Shown: piece after piece, positions 26,094 to 34,625 of the stretch
Position numbering within the stretch: position 1 is the stretch's first letter
How the letters are laid out: each line of letters begins with the position of its first letter
Origin: CAZHCA01 sp964530825
Lineage (GTDB): Bacteria > Bacteroidota > Bacteroidia > Chitinophagales > Saprospiraceae
Assembly: GCA_964530825.1 (NCBI GenBank)
Contig: CAZHCA010000029.1
Span: forward strand, 1 to 54,715
Length of the DNA: 54,715 nucleotides
Reading direction: 5' to 3'
Position numbers and translations under genes: made by a program
Notes under the pieces: model-generated
Seen by the model: the letters and a program-made list of their open reading frames with translations, nothing else
Databases searched by the model: none
Told to the model about the DNA's origin: nothing

Positions 26094-28748
26094 ATGACGC
26101 CAGTAGCCAATAATAAAGAACAACAACGACTGGATGCTACCTACCATAAGGGTGAAAAATGGTTGCGTTGGGGACCCTACCTGAGTGAGCGTCAGTGGGG
26201 TACGGTTCGTGAGGATTACAGCCCCCATGGAACGGCTTGGGACTACTTCCCGCACGATCACGCCCGCTCGCGCACCTACCGCTGGGGGGAAGATGGCCTG
26301 GCCGGTATTTCAGATGATAGGCAACGGTTTTGCTTTGCCTTGGCCCTTTGGAACGGTCACGATACCATCCTTAAGGAACGGCTCTTTGGCCTGAACGGCA
26401 ATGAAGGCAACCACGCTGAAGACGTCAAGGAACTGTATTACTATCTCGATAGTACCCCGACGCATAGCTACATGAAGCACCTATACAAGTATCCGCAGTC
26501 CGCTTTCCCTTACGAGGAACTGGTCGCAACCAACCGCTATCGATCAAAAAAAGAACCCGAGTACGAGATTCTCGATAGCCAGGCTTTTGATCAGAGCGAT
26601 TATTTTGATGTGGTCACGGAATACGCAAAAGCCGCCCCGGAGGATCTGCTCATTCGCATTAGCATTTACAACCGTGGTGACTCCAGAGCACCGATTACAG
26701 TATTACCCACTTGGTGGTACCGGAATACCTGGTCGTTCGGTGAAATTGCTGAAATGCCTAAAATGGAATTGGTTGAGGAGGGCAATGCACCTTACGTTTG
26801 GGCCAGGCACCCGCAGTTGGGTACCTATTACCTATATTTCGAAATGCCCGAGCGCCTGGTATTTACGGAAAACGAGACAAATTCCGAACTTTTGTTTGAT
26901 GAGCCCAATGCCACGCCTTTTGTAAAGGATGCATTCCATACGGCCGTCGTCAAAGATGATTTTGATTGGCTGGCCGAGAAGAAGGCGGGTACCAAGTTCG
27001 CGCCCCTATACCAGGCCACGCTTGGGGCAGGCGAACAGCTTGTTGTAAAGTGCCGCATGCGGGCAGCGCAACTACCGGCTGGCAGTGCCGTTGGTGCCGA
27101 TTTTGATGCGGTATTTACGGAACGCCTGCGAGAAGCGGACGAATACTATGCCCAATTCAAAAAAGGCGATGACGAAGACCTGGCTAACATTCAGCGGCAG
27201 GCCTTTGCTGGTATGTTATGGACCAAACAGTTTTATCACATCGATATTCCACGGTGGCTGGAAGGAGACCCGGGGCACCCGCCGCCTCCAGAATCGCGTA
27301 AGAGAGGACGCAATCATCGATGGCAAACCCTCAATAATGCCGATATCATTTCTATGCCCGACAAATGGGAATACCCCTGGTATGCCGCATGGGACCTGGC
27401 GTTCCACTGCATTCCTTTAGCCATGCTCGACGTAGAGTTCGCTAAGCAGCAGCTCGTTCTTTTTCTTCGGGAGTGGTATATGCATCCCAACGGTCAGATT
27501 CCCGCCTACGAATGGCACTTTGGCGATGTAAACCCACCGGTACACGCCTGGGCCTGCCTGGAAGTGTACAAAATGGAGCAAGAGCGCTACGGCCGGACCG
27601 ACCGGGATTTTCTGGAACGCGTTTTCCAGAAATTGCTGCTCAATTTCACCTGGTGGGTTAACCGCAAAGACAAAAATGGTAATAATATCTTTGAGGGTGG
27701 ATTCCTAGGACTGGATAACATCGGCGTTTTTGACCGCAGCCACGCCATCCCCGGTGGCGGTCTCCTCGAGCAAACCGACGGAACGGCTTGGATGGCCATG
27801 TACAGCCTGAACATGTTGGAAATGGCATTGATTCTGGCCGAAGAGGAAGTAGCCTACGAAGATATGGCCACCAAGTTCTTCGAACACTTCGTTTATATTT
27901 CCGATTCCTTAAACGCCATCGGGGAAAATATTGCCGGAGCCTGGGACGAAGAGCAGGGCTTTTTCTTTGATATTCTAAGTATGCCCGACGGCCGCCGCAT
28001 ACCGGTACAGGTGCGCTCGCTGGTAGGATTATCCACCTTATTCGCTACCTTGGTATTGAAAACCGAACAGCTGGAGAAAGTCCCCGACTTTTACAAGCGC
28101 CTGAAATGGTTCCGGCAATACCGGAAAAAGCAAAACGCTCATTTGGTAATCGAGGATTTCCACGAAGGTAAAGATTTGCTGCTGTCTTTGGCACCTCGCG
28201 AACGCTTGCGCCGCTTAGGCGCAGCGTTGTTGAACGAAGAAGAGTTCTTTGGGCCTGCCGGAATACGCTCAATTTCAAAAGTGCACGAAAATCCTTACCG
28301 GATCAAGATCGACGGGGGGGAATTTCAGCTCAAATACGAGCCCGGCGAGTCGACGACCTATCTATTCGGGGGTAACTCCAATTGGCGGGGACCAGTATGG
28401 TTTCCGATGAATTATCTGATTATTCAGTCGCTGCGCACCTACCACCAGTACTTCGAGGATGTACAACTGGAGTGCCCGACTGGGTCGGGCCGCTGGGTCT
28501 CGATCGATGAAGTGGCTGACGATATCTCCCACCGACTCATCAATATTTTCCATCGCGATGAGAATGGCCGCCGGCCGGTACACGGCAAATATGACGTTTA
28601 CCAGCACGATCCGCATTTCCGGGATCTGGTCTTATTTTATGAGTATTTTCACGGCGACAATGCTCGCGGTGTAGGCGCTGCGCATCAGACCGGCTGGACG
28701 GGACTCGTAGCGGAATTAATTGATCGCGTTGGTTGGAAAGCCAAATAA
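26094..28748 (+). CDS. GH63/MGH1-like glucosidase
   Basis: An 884-residue enzyme of the large GH63-related, mannosylglycerate-hydrolase-like group. An N-terminal beta-sandwich (about 1-330) precedes an (alpha/alpha)6 barrel with KWEYPWYAAWDLAFHCIPLAMLD, FLREWYMHPNGQIPAYEW and TDGTAWMAMYSLNMLEMAL, and a late GGNSNWRGPVWFPMNYL. The Asp of WAAWDLAF and the Glu near QIPAYEW occupy positions of the general acid and base in this family. No signal peptide; it acts in the cytoplasm. Substrates of relatives include mannosyl- or glucosylglycerate and alpha-glucosides; context suggests hydrolysis of an imported glycoside followed by sugar oxidation. Confidence 0.9.
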   Translation: MTPVANNKEQQRLDATYHKGEKWLRWGPYLSERQWGTVREDYSPHGTAWDYFPHDHARSRTYRWGEDGLAGISDDRQRFCFALALWNGHDTILKERLFGLNGNEGNHAEDVKELYYYLDSTPTHSYMKHLYKYPQSAFPYEELVATNRYRSKKEPEYEILDSQAFDQSDYFDVVTEYAKAAPEDLLIRISIYNRGDSRAPITVLPTWWYRNTWSFGEIAEMPKMELVEEGNAPYVWARHPQLGTYYLYFEMPERLVFTENETNSELLFDEPNATPFVKDAFHTAVVKDDFDWLAEKKAGTKFAPLYQATLGAGEQLVVKCRMRAAQLPAGSAVGADFDAVFTERLREADEYYAQFKKGDDEDLANIQRQAFAGMLWTKQFYHIDIPRWLEGDPGHPPPPESRKRGRNHRWQTLNNADIISMPDKWEYPWYAAWDLAFHCIPLAMLDVEFAKQQLVLFLREWYMHPNGQIPAYEWHFGDVNPPVHAWACLEVYKMEQERYGRTDRDFLERVFQKLLLNFTWWVNRKDKNGNNIFEGGFLGLDNIGVFDRSHAIPGGGLLEQTDGTAWMAMYSLNMLEMALILAEEEVAYEDMATKFFEHFVYISDSLNAIGENIAGAWDEEQGFFFDILSMPDGRRIPVQVRSLVGLSTLFATLVLKTEQLEKVPDFYKRLKWFRQYRKKQNAHLVIEDFHEGKDLLLSLAPRERLRRLGAALLNEEEFFGPAGIRSISKVHENPYRIKIDGGEFQLKYEPGESTTYLFGGNSNWRGPVWFPMNYLIIQSLRTYHQYFEDVQLECPTGSGRWVSIDEVADDISHRLINIFHRDENGRRPVHGKYDVYQHDPHFRDLVLFYEYFHGDNARGVGAAHQTGWTGLVAELIDRVGWKAK

Positions 28749-28762
28749 GAATCGATTGAAGT

Positions 28763-29403
28763 ATGCTGGACTTAACCGGTAGGCAGGTAGGCGAACTCGC
28801 CGACCTCGAATGGGGCGTCACCATTGGATTGGGCGGCTACACCTCGGGTGCTGTCTCAGGTATGGATCACGGTTTGCGGGTGGCTGTCTTTCGCGATCGC
28901 TTTATTCATCCGGATGGCTTTCTGTACGACGTTATTATGCCGAGGGAGACGCCCGAAGCTCGCGTCTGACCCAATCAAGTATACGCGGTAAGTCTGTCCT
29001 TTAATCTGCTGAAGAAAAAAGAAGTGCAAGCCGTACCGTCGGGCATCATTGGAATACCGGCCTGGAGTTGGGTTCGCTTTCGCCCCACGATCCAGATTTC
29101 AGGACGGAATACGGCTGCGAACCCTATTTGCACGATAGGGGTTATCGCAAGGATAGGATATGGACTTTCTCGGGAGGGTGGAGGACGAATTCGCATTAGC
29201 CTATTGGTGAGTACATCAGTACAATGGATAGGCGAAGCGTCATACTATTGCAAGGATGAATCGATTCCGCATACATTTTTGGGAGGAAAGGGATACGGCA
29301 TTGCCGAGCTGGTTGACGGCCAGCATTCTGTTCCCGGGCGGTGTTGCATTCATCAGCTCTGGTCGACCAGTATGTGGCTAAAGGTCATGGTGGGTTTACG
29401 CAA
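28763..29403 (+). pseudogene. Degraded coding segment of unknown family
   Basis: The 672-bp gap between the glucosidase and MFS genes contains two unlinked open stretches: 28763-28969 (WGVTIGLGGYTSGAVSG ... FIHPDGFLYDVI) and, in another frame, about 29030-29200 (HDPDFRTEYGCEPYLHDRG and RIWTFSGGWRTN). Both look protein-like in codon use and hydropathy pattern, but stops in every frame separate them. I do not recognise the family. A third, in-frame stretch running from 29024 to 29407 is possible but low in protein-like character. The best reading is one gene broken by frameshifts; two small real genes cannot be excluded. Confidence 0.4.
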
Positions 29404-29420
29404 TACATAAAAAAGGAACT

Positions 29421-30623
29421 ATGCAAGGTCGGGGTCAAGCCATTTTCGCAGTCTATTTAAGCGGGTTCATTCAAGGGGTGGCGTTGATCCTTTATCCGGC
29501 TGCCGGCAGCATACTCACCGATGCGGAAGGCATCGGTCTGAGCAGCGGGCAATACGGGGTGCTATTCACTCCACAGATCCTCATGGCTATTGTTGCCTCC
29601 TTTTATGCGCCTCGCCTGGCCCGCGGGGCGAGCATGCAACGCGTATTGATCATGGGCTTGGTGGCTAACGTCTTATCAATGCTCTTACTGACAAGCAGTG
29701 CCTTTGTCGTCCAAATTCCTTATCTCTCTTTTATTCTGCTAATGCTGGGTACGGCAGCACTGGGTACGGCATTTGGCTTTACCGTTACCGCGGTTAACCC
29801 CTATGCTTACAGTTTTTTTCCCGGAAAAGAAGCTTCGGCTGTTACCGGATTGCACATCTTATTGGGCTTGGGTACCGCGGCCAGTTCACTCGTGGTAGCT
29901 TATTTTTTGAAGCTGGGCTTTTGGTGGGGTAGTGGGCTTGCCCTTGGGGCAGCCGCATTGCTCCTGGCAACCTGGGTAGGTACCTTGTCGATGCCCTTGC
30001 AAATCGACGCGGATAAGTCGGTTACGGAAAAGAGCCGTCGCCTACCAGCCCGGGCCTGGCTATTTTTTGTGCTCGTTTTTCTTTACGGCGCCTGCGAGGC
30101 CACCTTCGGTAATTGGACACCGATATATTTGAAGAAACAAGCCGGGCTATCTGCTGAGGCAGCGGCTTTCGGGCTGTCTTTGTTTTGGGGAGCGGCTGCG
30201 ACGGGCCGGTTTTTCTTTGCCCTCGCCGCTCTGCGCTTTAATCTCCGGTGGATACATGCGATCATGCCCGTGTTGGTGGCACTCGTGTTTTTTGTCATGC
30301 CTCAGTTAGAAGGGCAACAACCCCACTACGCGGCAGTAACGTTGGGCGGACTGGCGTTGTCGTTTTATTTCCCTTATTCCTTTTCACTGGCGACCGATGA
30401 GTTTCCGAAGTACTCGGCGGCGGTATCCGGTATGCTGGTAGCCGGCATCCAATTGGGTACCGGGATAAGCTCTAACGTCATCGGCTTTTTGAATAATCGC
30501 TTTCCACTAAGTGAATTAGTACAGTTCTCTACGGTATATGCTCTACTGATGGCGGGAATAGCGGGATATCTATACTTGACTCGTCCGGCTACCCTGGCTG
30601 AGTCTGTTGCTTCGACCGGCTGA
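29421..30623 (+). CDS. MFS transporter
   Basis: A 400-residue protein with about twelve hydrophobic segments, preceded by AAAAAGGAACT, a rare good ribosome-binding site. The pattern (FIQGVALILYPAAGSILTD, ARGASMQRVLIMGL, TAVNPYAYSFFPGKEASAVTGLHILLGLG, GNWTPIYLKKQAGLSAEAA) is that of FucP/NarK-like or sugar-type permeases in which NPxxxxFFP and GNW occur. It lies at the end of the GMC-VOC-SDR-GH63 run on the same strand, so it may import the glycoside used by these enzymes. The substrate is unproven. Confidence 0.85.
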   Translation: MQGRGQAIFAVYLSGFIQGVALILYPAAGSILTDAEGIGLSSGQYGVLFTPQILMAIVASFYAPRLARGASMQRVLIMGLVANVLSMLLLTSSAFVVQIPYLSFILLMLGTAALGTAFGFTVTAVNPYAYSFFPGKEASAVTGLHILLGLGTAASSLVVAYFLKLGFWWGSGLALGAAALLLATWVGTLSMPLQIDADKSVTEKSRRLPARAWLFFVLVFLYGACEATFGNWTPIYLKKQAGLSAEAAAFGLSLFWGAAATGRFFFALAALRFNLRWIHAIMPVLVALVFFVMPQLEGQQPHYAAVTLGGLALSFYFPYSFSLATDEFPKYSAAVSGMLVAGIQLGTGISSNVIGFLNNRFPLSELVQFSTVYALLMAGIAGYLYLTRPATLAESVASTG

Positions 30624-30652
30624 TCCTTGTCGTGACTTAGGAGAAACGGTTA

Positions 30653-31045
30653 TCATGCGCTTTGCAGCAGTCCCTTTACCCAGGCTTCAGCCTCTTCCAT
30701 TGTACTGAATACTTTGCTTGGCACCGGCTGGGGCTGGATGGCAAAGATTCCCTTTAAGAAAGTGCGAACGGCAGGGTTGGAGATCACATAAGCAGTACCC
30801 CTGCACTGGTTTTTCATCATGTTTTCGTGCTCTTTAAGCCAGCGGGCCTGGCGGCGCTGGTAGGAGAGACCGGGTACGATGGCTTCGCGGCCGTCGAAGA
30901 TGACGACCAACGGTTCGCCGGAGGCGTATTGGTCGGTCACTTCCTGAAGGTATTGCTCAAAGCTGGCTTCACTAGGTTTTTGGCCAGTAAAAACGACACG
31001 CACAATCGGGAAATCGTCGTCGGAAACGGTAGCGTAGCTCGACAT
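30653..31045 (-). CDS. SpoIIAA-like/STAS-fold protein
   Basis: A 130-residue soluble protein of the SpoIIAA-like (STAS/SEC14) fold: MSSYATVSDDDFPIVRVVFTG, PLVVIFDGREAIVPGLSYQRRQARWLKEHENMM, CRGTAYVISNPAVRTFLKGIFAIQPQ, and a final VFSTMEEAEAWVKGLL helix. The VVIFDGR strand and last EAEAWV helix are typical of the family, whose roles range from anti-sigma control to lipid binding. The serine of anti-sigma antagonists is not obvious. It converges with the MFS gene (30-bp gap). Confidence 0.75.
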   Translation of the reverse strand: MSSYATVSDDDFPIVRVVFTGQKPSEASFEQYLQEVTDQYASGEPLVVIFDGREAIVPGLSYQRRQARWLKEHENMMKNQCRGTAYVISNPAVRTFLKGIFAIQPQPVPSKVFSTMEEAEAWVKGLLQSA

Positions 31046-31175
31046 GTAGAATAGTTTTATGGGAAAACGTCTGAACGAGTGGTTAGTTGAGGAGATAATG
31101 GCTGGCCCTTGGTCTTGCGGACCGAGCCGAACGGGGTTGCCAGCCGGTTAATGCCAGCCGATCCTACAGGTAAGG

Positions 31176-31640
31176 CTACTCGGTATCGGCGATGGTCACT
31201 TCCAGTCCGGCCCCGACGAAAGTGACCGAACCTACCGGGGTGCCGCTAAGAAATTCGATGCGCATGCAGATAATAAAGGGATCGAGCGAGGCCCCGGCCC
31301 GGGGTACTTCGTAGAAACTACTGAAGACGGTTCCAATCAGACGAGGTTCGGTGCGCCAGATCAGGTGGCGGCCGGCACGCAGGTGAATTTCCGCCAGGCG
31401 AGCGTTCTCGTTGAGCTCGATGTTGAGGTAGAGTTTGCTGACGTTACAGCCCGCGGTGGGGCGGTCGCTCATGATGTAAGGGACGCCTAGGTGGAACCAG
31501 TTGTTATGCCGTCGGTCGGGGTCGGCCGTTTGCTCTACGTACAGCCCCCAGCCGAAGCGCTGGGAAAAGAATAGCCTTTCGGGGAACTCCACTACCGTGT
31601 TGACGCCGGGGACCATATAGTCGTAGGTGCTGGTTGGCAT
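31176..31640 (-). CDS. Hypothetical cytoplasmic protein, probably beta-rich
   Basis: A 154-residue protein with no signal peptide or transmembrane segment. The sequence alternates beta-type strands (LFFSQRFGWGLYVEQ, NWFHLGVPYI, SKLYLNIELN, LIWRTEPRLIGTVFSSFYEVP, VTFVGAGLEVTI), with an aromatic-rich middle and a short Cys pair (AGCNVSKLYL, FIICMRIEF). I do not recognise the family. It is in the same direction as the STAS-like gene, which begins 130 bp downstream at 31045, and could be transcribed with it. Confidence 0.6.
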   Translation of the reverse strand: MPTSTYDYMVPGVNTVVEFPERLFFSQRFGWGLYVEQTADPDRRHNNWFHLGVPYIMSDRPTAGCNVSKLYLNIELNENARLAEIHLRAGRHLIWRTEPRLIGTVFSSFYEVPRAGASLDPFIICMRIEFLSGTPVGSVTFVGAGLEVTIADTE

Positions 31641-31829
31641 GGTTGATGAGATTTAGCGAAAGTTAAAGGTTTTAGTACAACCAAGCGGCATCATCTTGTT
31701 TAAAATTCCAACCCCCGCGTATTGGATTTTCCGTTCCCCACCCCTATCGACCGTTCCCCCCAAAGTAAGTGCATCGCGAGCCTTTGGCGGTTACATTTAT
31801 CCCTGCAATCAAAATTAAAACCGAACAAC

Positions 31830-32726
31830 ATGAAAACGAGTACTGGATCTGTATTAAAATGGATGTTGTTGGGAACTGGGCTATTCCTAGCCTTTTTTTC
31901 AGCGGGGCAGGAGGCAGCTTATCCCTTCGAGGTGCAGGTGACCGGTAAGGGTCAGCCCGTATTGCTTATCCCAGGATTGTCGAGCCACGCTTCCGTTTGG
32001 GACAGCACGGTTGTAAAGTTATCCAGCAACCACGAGTGTCATGCCCTTACACTGGCTGGATTTGCAGGTCAGCCGGCCATGGACCTTTCCGATGGTTTTC
32101 TGCCCGTAATCCGCGATGAGATTATTCGCTATCTGCGGGATCATCAGCTGCAAGACGCCATTTTGATCGGTCATAGCCTGGGCGGATTTTTATCGCTCGA
32201 CATTGCCCGCAAGGAACCCAGGTTAGTCGATCGCCTTGTAATCGTCGATTCCTATCCTTTTTTTGCTCTGCTCATGAATCCGATGGCGACCGAAGAAAGC
32301 ATGCAATCCATTGCAAAGGGTATGGTTGCCGGCATGAAAAACCAAAGCAAGGAAGCTTATGCGGCTCAGTTGAAGCCCATGCTGGCCTCGATGATAACCG
32401 GTGAAAAGGGTCGCGCCATCGCCTACGAATGGGGCATGCAAAGCGACGGGGCCACCGTCGCTCAGGCCATGTACGAATTGTACACCACTGACCTGCGCCA
32501 GGAAATTGAAGCTATCCAGGCCCCCACCCTAGTCATGGGTGCCTGGATCGCCTACGAAAGCTTTGGTACGACCCGTGAATCGACACTGGTCAATCTACAA
32601 AACCAATACAAAAACCTGGAGCATGTGCAATTTGCGGTGACTGATACGGGCCGGCACTTTATTATGTGGGATGACCCGGAATTCTATTTTGCAGAATTGC
32701 TTACTTTTATCCAAGGCGAAAAATGA
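31830..32726 (+). CDS. Exported alpha/beta hydrolase
   Basis: A 298-residue enzyme starting at MKTSTGSVLKWMLLG, which gives a signal peptide ending near AGQE; in-frame codons upstream add an unlikely 36 residues. The fold motifs are LLIPGLSSHASVW (oxyanion), the nucleophile Ser116 in IGHSLGGFLSL, and the His in TGRHFIMWDDP. The canonical Asp after strand seven is not obvious: VMGAWIAYESFG stands where GxxD is usual. The substrate is unknown. The sensor kinase gene follows after 90 bp. Confidence 0.85.
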   Translation: MKTSTGSVLKWMLLGTGLFLAFFSAGQEAAYPFEVQVTGKGQPVLLIPGLSSHASVWDSTVVKLSSNHECHALTLAGFAGQPAMDLSDGFLPVIRDEIIRYLRDHQLQDAILIGHSLGGFLSLDIARKEPRLVDRLVIVDSYPFFALLMNPMATEESMQSIAKGMVAGMKNQSKEAYAAQLKPMLASMITGEKGRAIAYEWGMQSDGATVAQAMYELYTTDLRQEIEAIQAPTLVMGAWIAYESFGTTRESTLVNLQNQYKNLEHVQFAVTDTGRHFIMWDDPEFYFAELLTFIQGEK

Positions 32727-32816
32727 TCGATGTTGAATAGCCAGGATGGATGGCGGGGGCATGCTCCCGGGTCTCTTTGAGCAATACTGTACTAACCACC
32801 TTATCTTCCGTTATTG

Positions 32817-33857
32817 ATGAATCAAAATAGGAAATGGGCTTATTGGGCAGCCCAGGCTATGGGCTGGGGGCTATACTTGGTCTTTTTGCTTCTGATGATT
32901 TTTTCTTTCCGCACCCCGGACGATCACCTGGGACGCATCGTGAGCTTACAGATGGTAATCGCCTTTTGCGGTCTGCTCGCCTCCCATGGCTTGCGGAGGC
33001 TATATAAAAAGCGCAGTTGGACAACCATTTCGCCAGGGCGAGCATTGCCCAAGGTTTTAGGGAGTGCGCTGGCGGCAGCAATTTTTGCCCAGGCCGGCAT
33101 CCATCTGGCCATGCTGACTATACTGAACTGGGAAGTGGTAGCACCCATTGATTGGAGTATGTTCCCAGTGTATACTTTCAATCTGTATTTGGTGCTATTG
33201 CTGTGGTCCTTGTTTTATTTTGGTTTCCACTATTATGAGCGGGGCCAACGCTTGGAAGTTGAAAAATTTAAAACCCAGGCTGCTTTGCGGGAGGCGGAGT
33301 TAATTGCCCTCAAGGCGCAGATCAATCCCCATTTTCTTTTCAACGCCCTGAATAACATCCGGGCGCTCATCTTGGAGGATGCCGCTCGGTCTCGGGAGAT
33401 GGTCACCTATCTTTCGGACCTGCTGCGGTATTCGATCCGTTTTCAGGACAATGAAGAGGTAGCCCTGTCCACCGAATTGACGATCGTGGAGCAATATTTA
33501 CAACTGGAGTCTATTCAGTACGAGGATCGCCTGCATTACGTTTTGGATATCGATCCGCAGACCCTGGAGCAGTGCATTCCGCCCATGACGGTACAGCTCT
33601 TAGTAGAAAATGCCGTCAAGCATGGTATTGCGCAGTTACCCGCCGGTGGGCAGATTCGGGTACACACCCGCCTGGAAGGCGACCAATTGCAAATTTCGGT
33701 GGAAAACACTGGGCATTTAGCCGAAACGAACTCATCCGGCATCGGCATTCAGAATATCTTGGAGCGGGTACGCCTGTTATTCAATGGAGAGCCCAAGTTT
33801 ACCCTGGAAGAAGCCGATGGCAGGGTATTGGCCAATCTTCAATTACCTGTATCATGA
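32817..33857 (+). CDS. LytS-type sensor histidine kinase
   Basis: A 346-residue kinase. The start is the ATG at 32817 (MNQNRKWAYW); an overlapping TTG three bases earlier is unlikely. Four hydrophobic segments (about 14-30, 42-58, 82-102, 118-138) form the sensor; no extracytoplasmic domain is visible. The His_kinase domain has phosphoacceptor His172 in QINPHFLFNALNNIR, and the ATPase has VQLLVENAVKHG (N box), GIGIQNILERVRLLF (G box). It overlaps the response-regulator gene by ATGA at 33854, so the two are co-translated as a two-component system. Confidence 0.93.
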   Translation: MNQNRKWAYWAAQAMGWGLYLVFLLLMIFSFRTPDDHLGRIVSLQMVIAFCGLLASHGLRRLYKKRSWTTISPGRALPKVLGSALAAAIFAQAGIHLAMLTILNWEVVAPIDWSMFPVYTFNLYLVLLLWSLFYFGFHYYERGQRLEVEKFKTQAALREAELIALKAQINPHFLFNALNNIRALILEDAARSREMVTYLSDLLRYSIRFQDNEEVALSTELTIVEQYLQLESIQYEDRLHYVLDIDPQTLEQCIPPMTVQLLVENAVKHGIAQLPAGGQIRVHTRLEGDQLQISVENTGHLAETNSSGIGIQNILERVRLLFNGEPKFTLEEADGRVLANLQLPVS

Positions 33858-34570
33858 AGCGTGCGCTGATCATTGATGATACACGCCTTGCTCGTCAAGA
33901 GCTGCAATTTTTGCTGCAAAAATTTCCGGAGATTACCGTGATCGGTGAAGCTGCCAATGCCGAGGAGGCCCGTCGGCAGTTGGAACCAGGAAAGCCCGAC
34001 CTACTTTTTCTTGACATCCAGATGCCCGGCGAAGACGGCTTTCAATTCTTAGAGTCACTCGACGCTACGCCGGAGGTAATCTTCGTGACGGCCTACGATG
34101 CTTACGCCATGAAGGCTTTCGAGTACAATGCTCTCGATTATCTGCTAAAGCCGGTGACAGAAGCGCGCCTGCGGGCGGCATTGGATAAAATTGACTCACA
34201 GCCTGGGACCAAGGCCGAAACGATACGCCGCAGACTCGACCTCGATAGCCGGGTTTTTGTCAAGGAAGGGGAGCGTTGTTGGTTTGTTTTTTTGCGAGAG
34301 GTGCGCCTGTTTGAAGTAATGGACAACTACACGCGCATTTACTTCGGTGAGGAAAAGCCTCTGATTCCCAAACCATTGAGTTATCTGGAAAGCCGCCTGG
34401 ACCCGGAGCACTTTTTCCGCGCCAACCGCCAGCAGATCGTCAATACCCAATGGATCGATCACGTAGAGCCTTGGTTTAGCGGCACCTTGCGGCTGACGTT
34501 GCAAGACGGCGCTGTGGTAGAAGTCTCGCGTCGGCAAACAGCCCGTTTTAAGGAGATGATGGGGTTTTGA
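33854..34570 (+). CDS. LytTR-type response regulator
   Basis: A 238-residue regulator. The start is the ATG overlapping the kinase stop (33854-33857); an in-frame reading upstream of it lies inside the kinase gene and is not real. The receiver domain (about 3-118) has IIDDTRLAR, phosphoacceptor Asp54 in LLFLDIQMPG and Lys in YLLKPV. The C-terminal LytTR DNA-binding domain (about 135-238) shows FVKEGERCWFVFLREVRLFEVMDNYTRIYF and FFRANRQQIVNTQWIDHVEPW. It is the cognate partner of the LytS-type kinase. Confidence 0.94.
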   Translation: MKRALIIDDTRLARQELQFLLQKFPEITVIGEAANAEEARRQLEPGKPDLLFLDIQMPGEDGFQFLESLDATPEVIFVTAYDAYAMKAFEYNALDYLLKPVTEARLRAALDKIDSQPGTKAETIRRRLDLDSRVFVKEGERCWFVFLREVRLFEVMDNYTRIYFGEEKPLIPKPLSYLESRLDPEHFFRANRQQIVNTQWIDHVEPWFSGTLRLTLQDGAVVEVSRRQTARFKEMMGF

Positions 34571-34607
34571 TTACCCCGCTAAGGTACCTCCGAAAGCAGG
34601 GGGGTAA
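34571..34607. terminator. Possible shared terminator between convergent genes
   Basis: TTACCCCGCT (34571-34580) can pair with AGCAGGGGGGTAA (34595-34607) with small bulges. It lies between the ends of the LytTR regulator gene and the FG-GAP protein gene. Confidence 0.4.
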
Positions 34608-34625
34608 ACCCCGATTCTTGCCCAC

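Noticed and set aside
33572..33853. Extended N-terminus of the LytTR regulator
   Set aside because: The receiver domain begins at the ATG at 33854; the extra part is an off-frame reading of the kinase gene.
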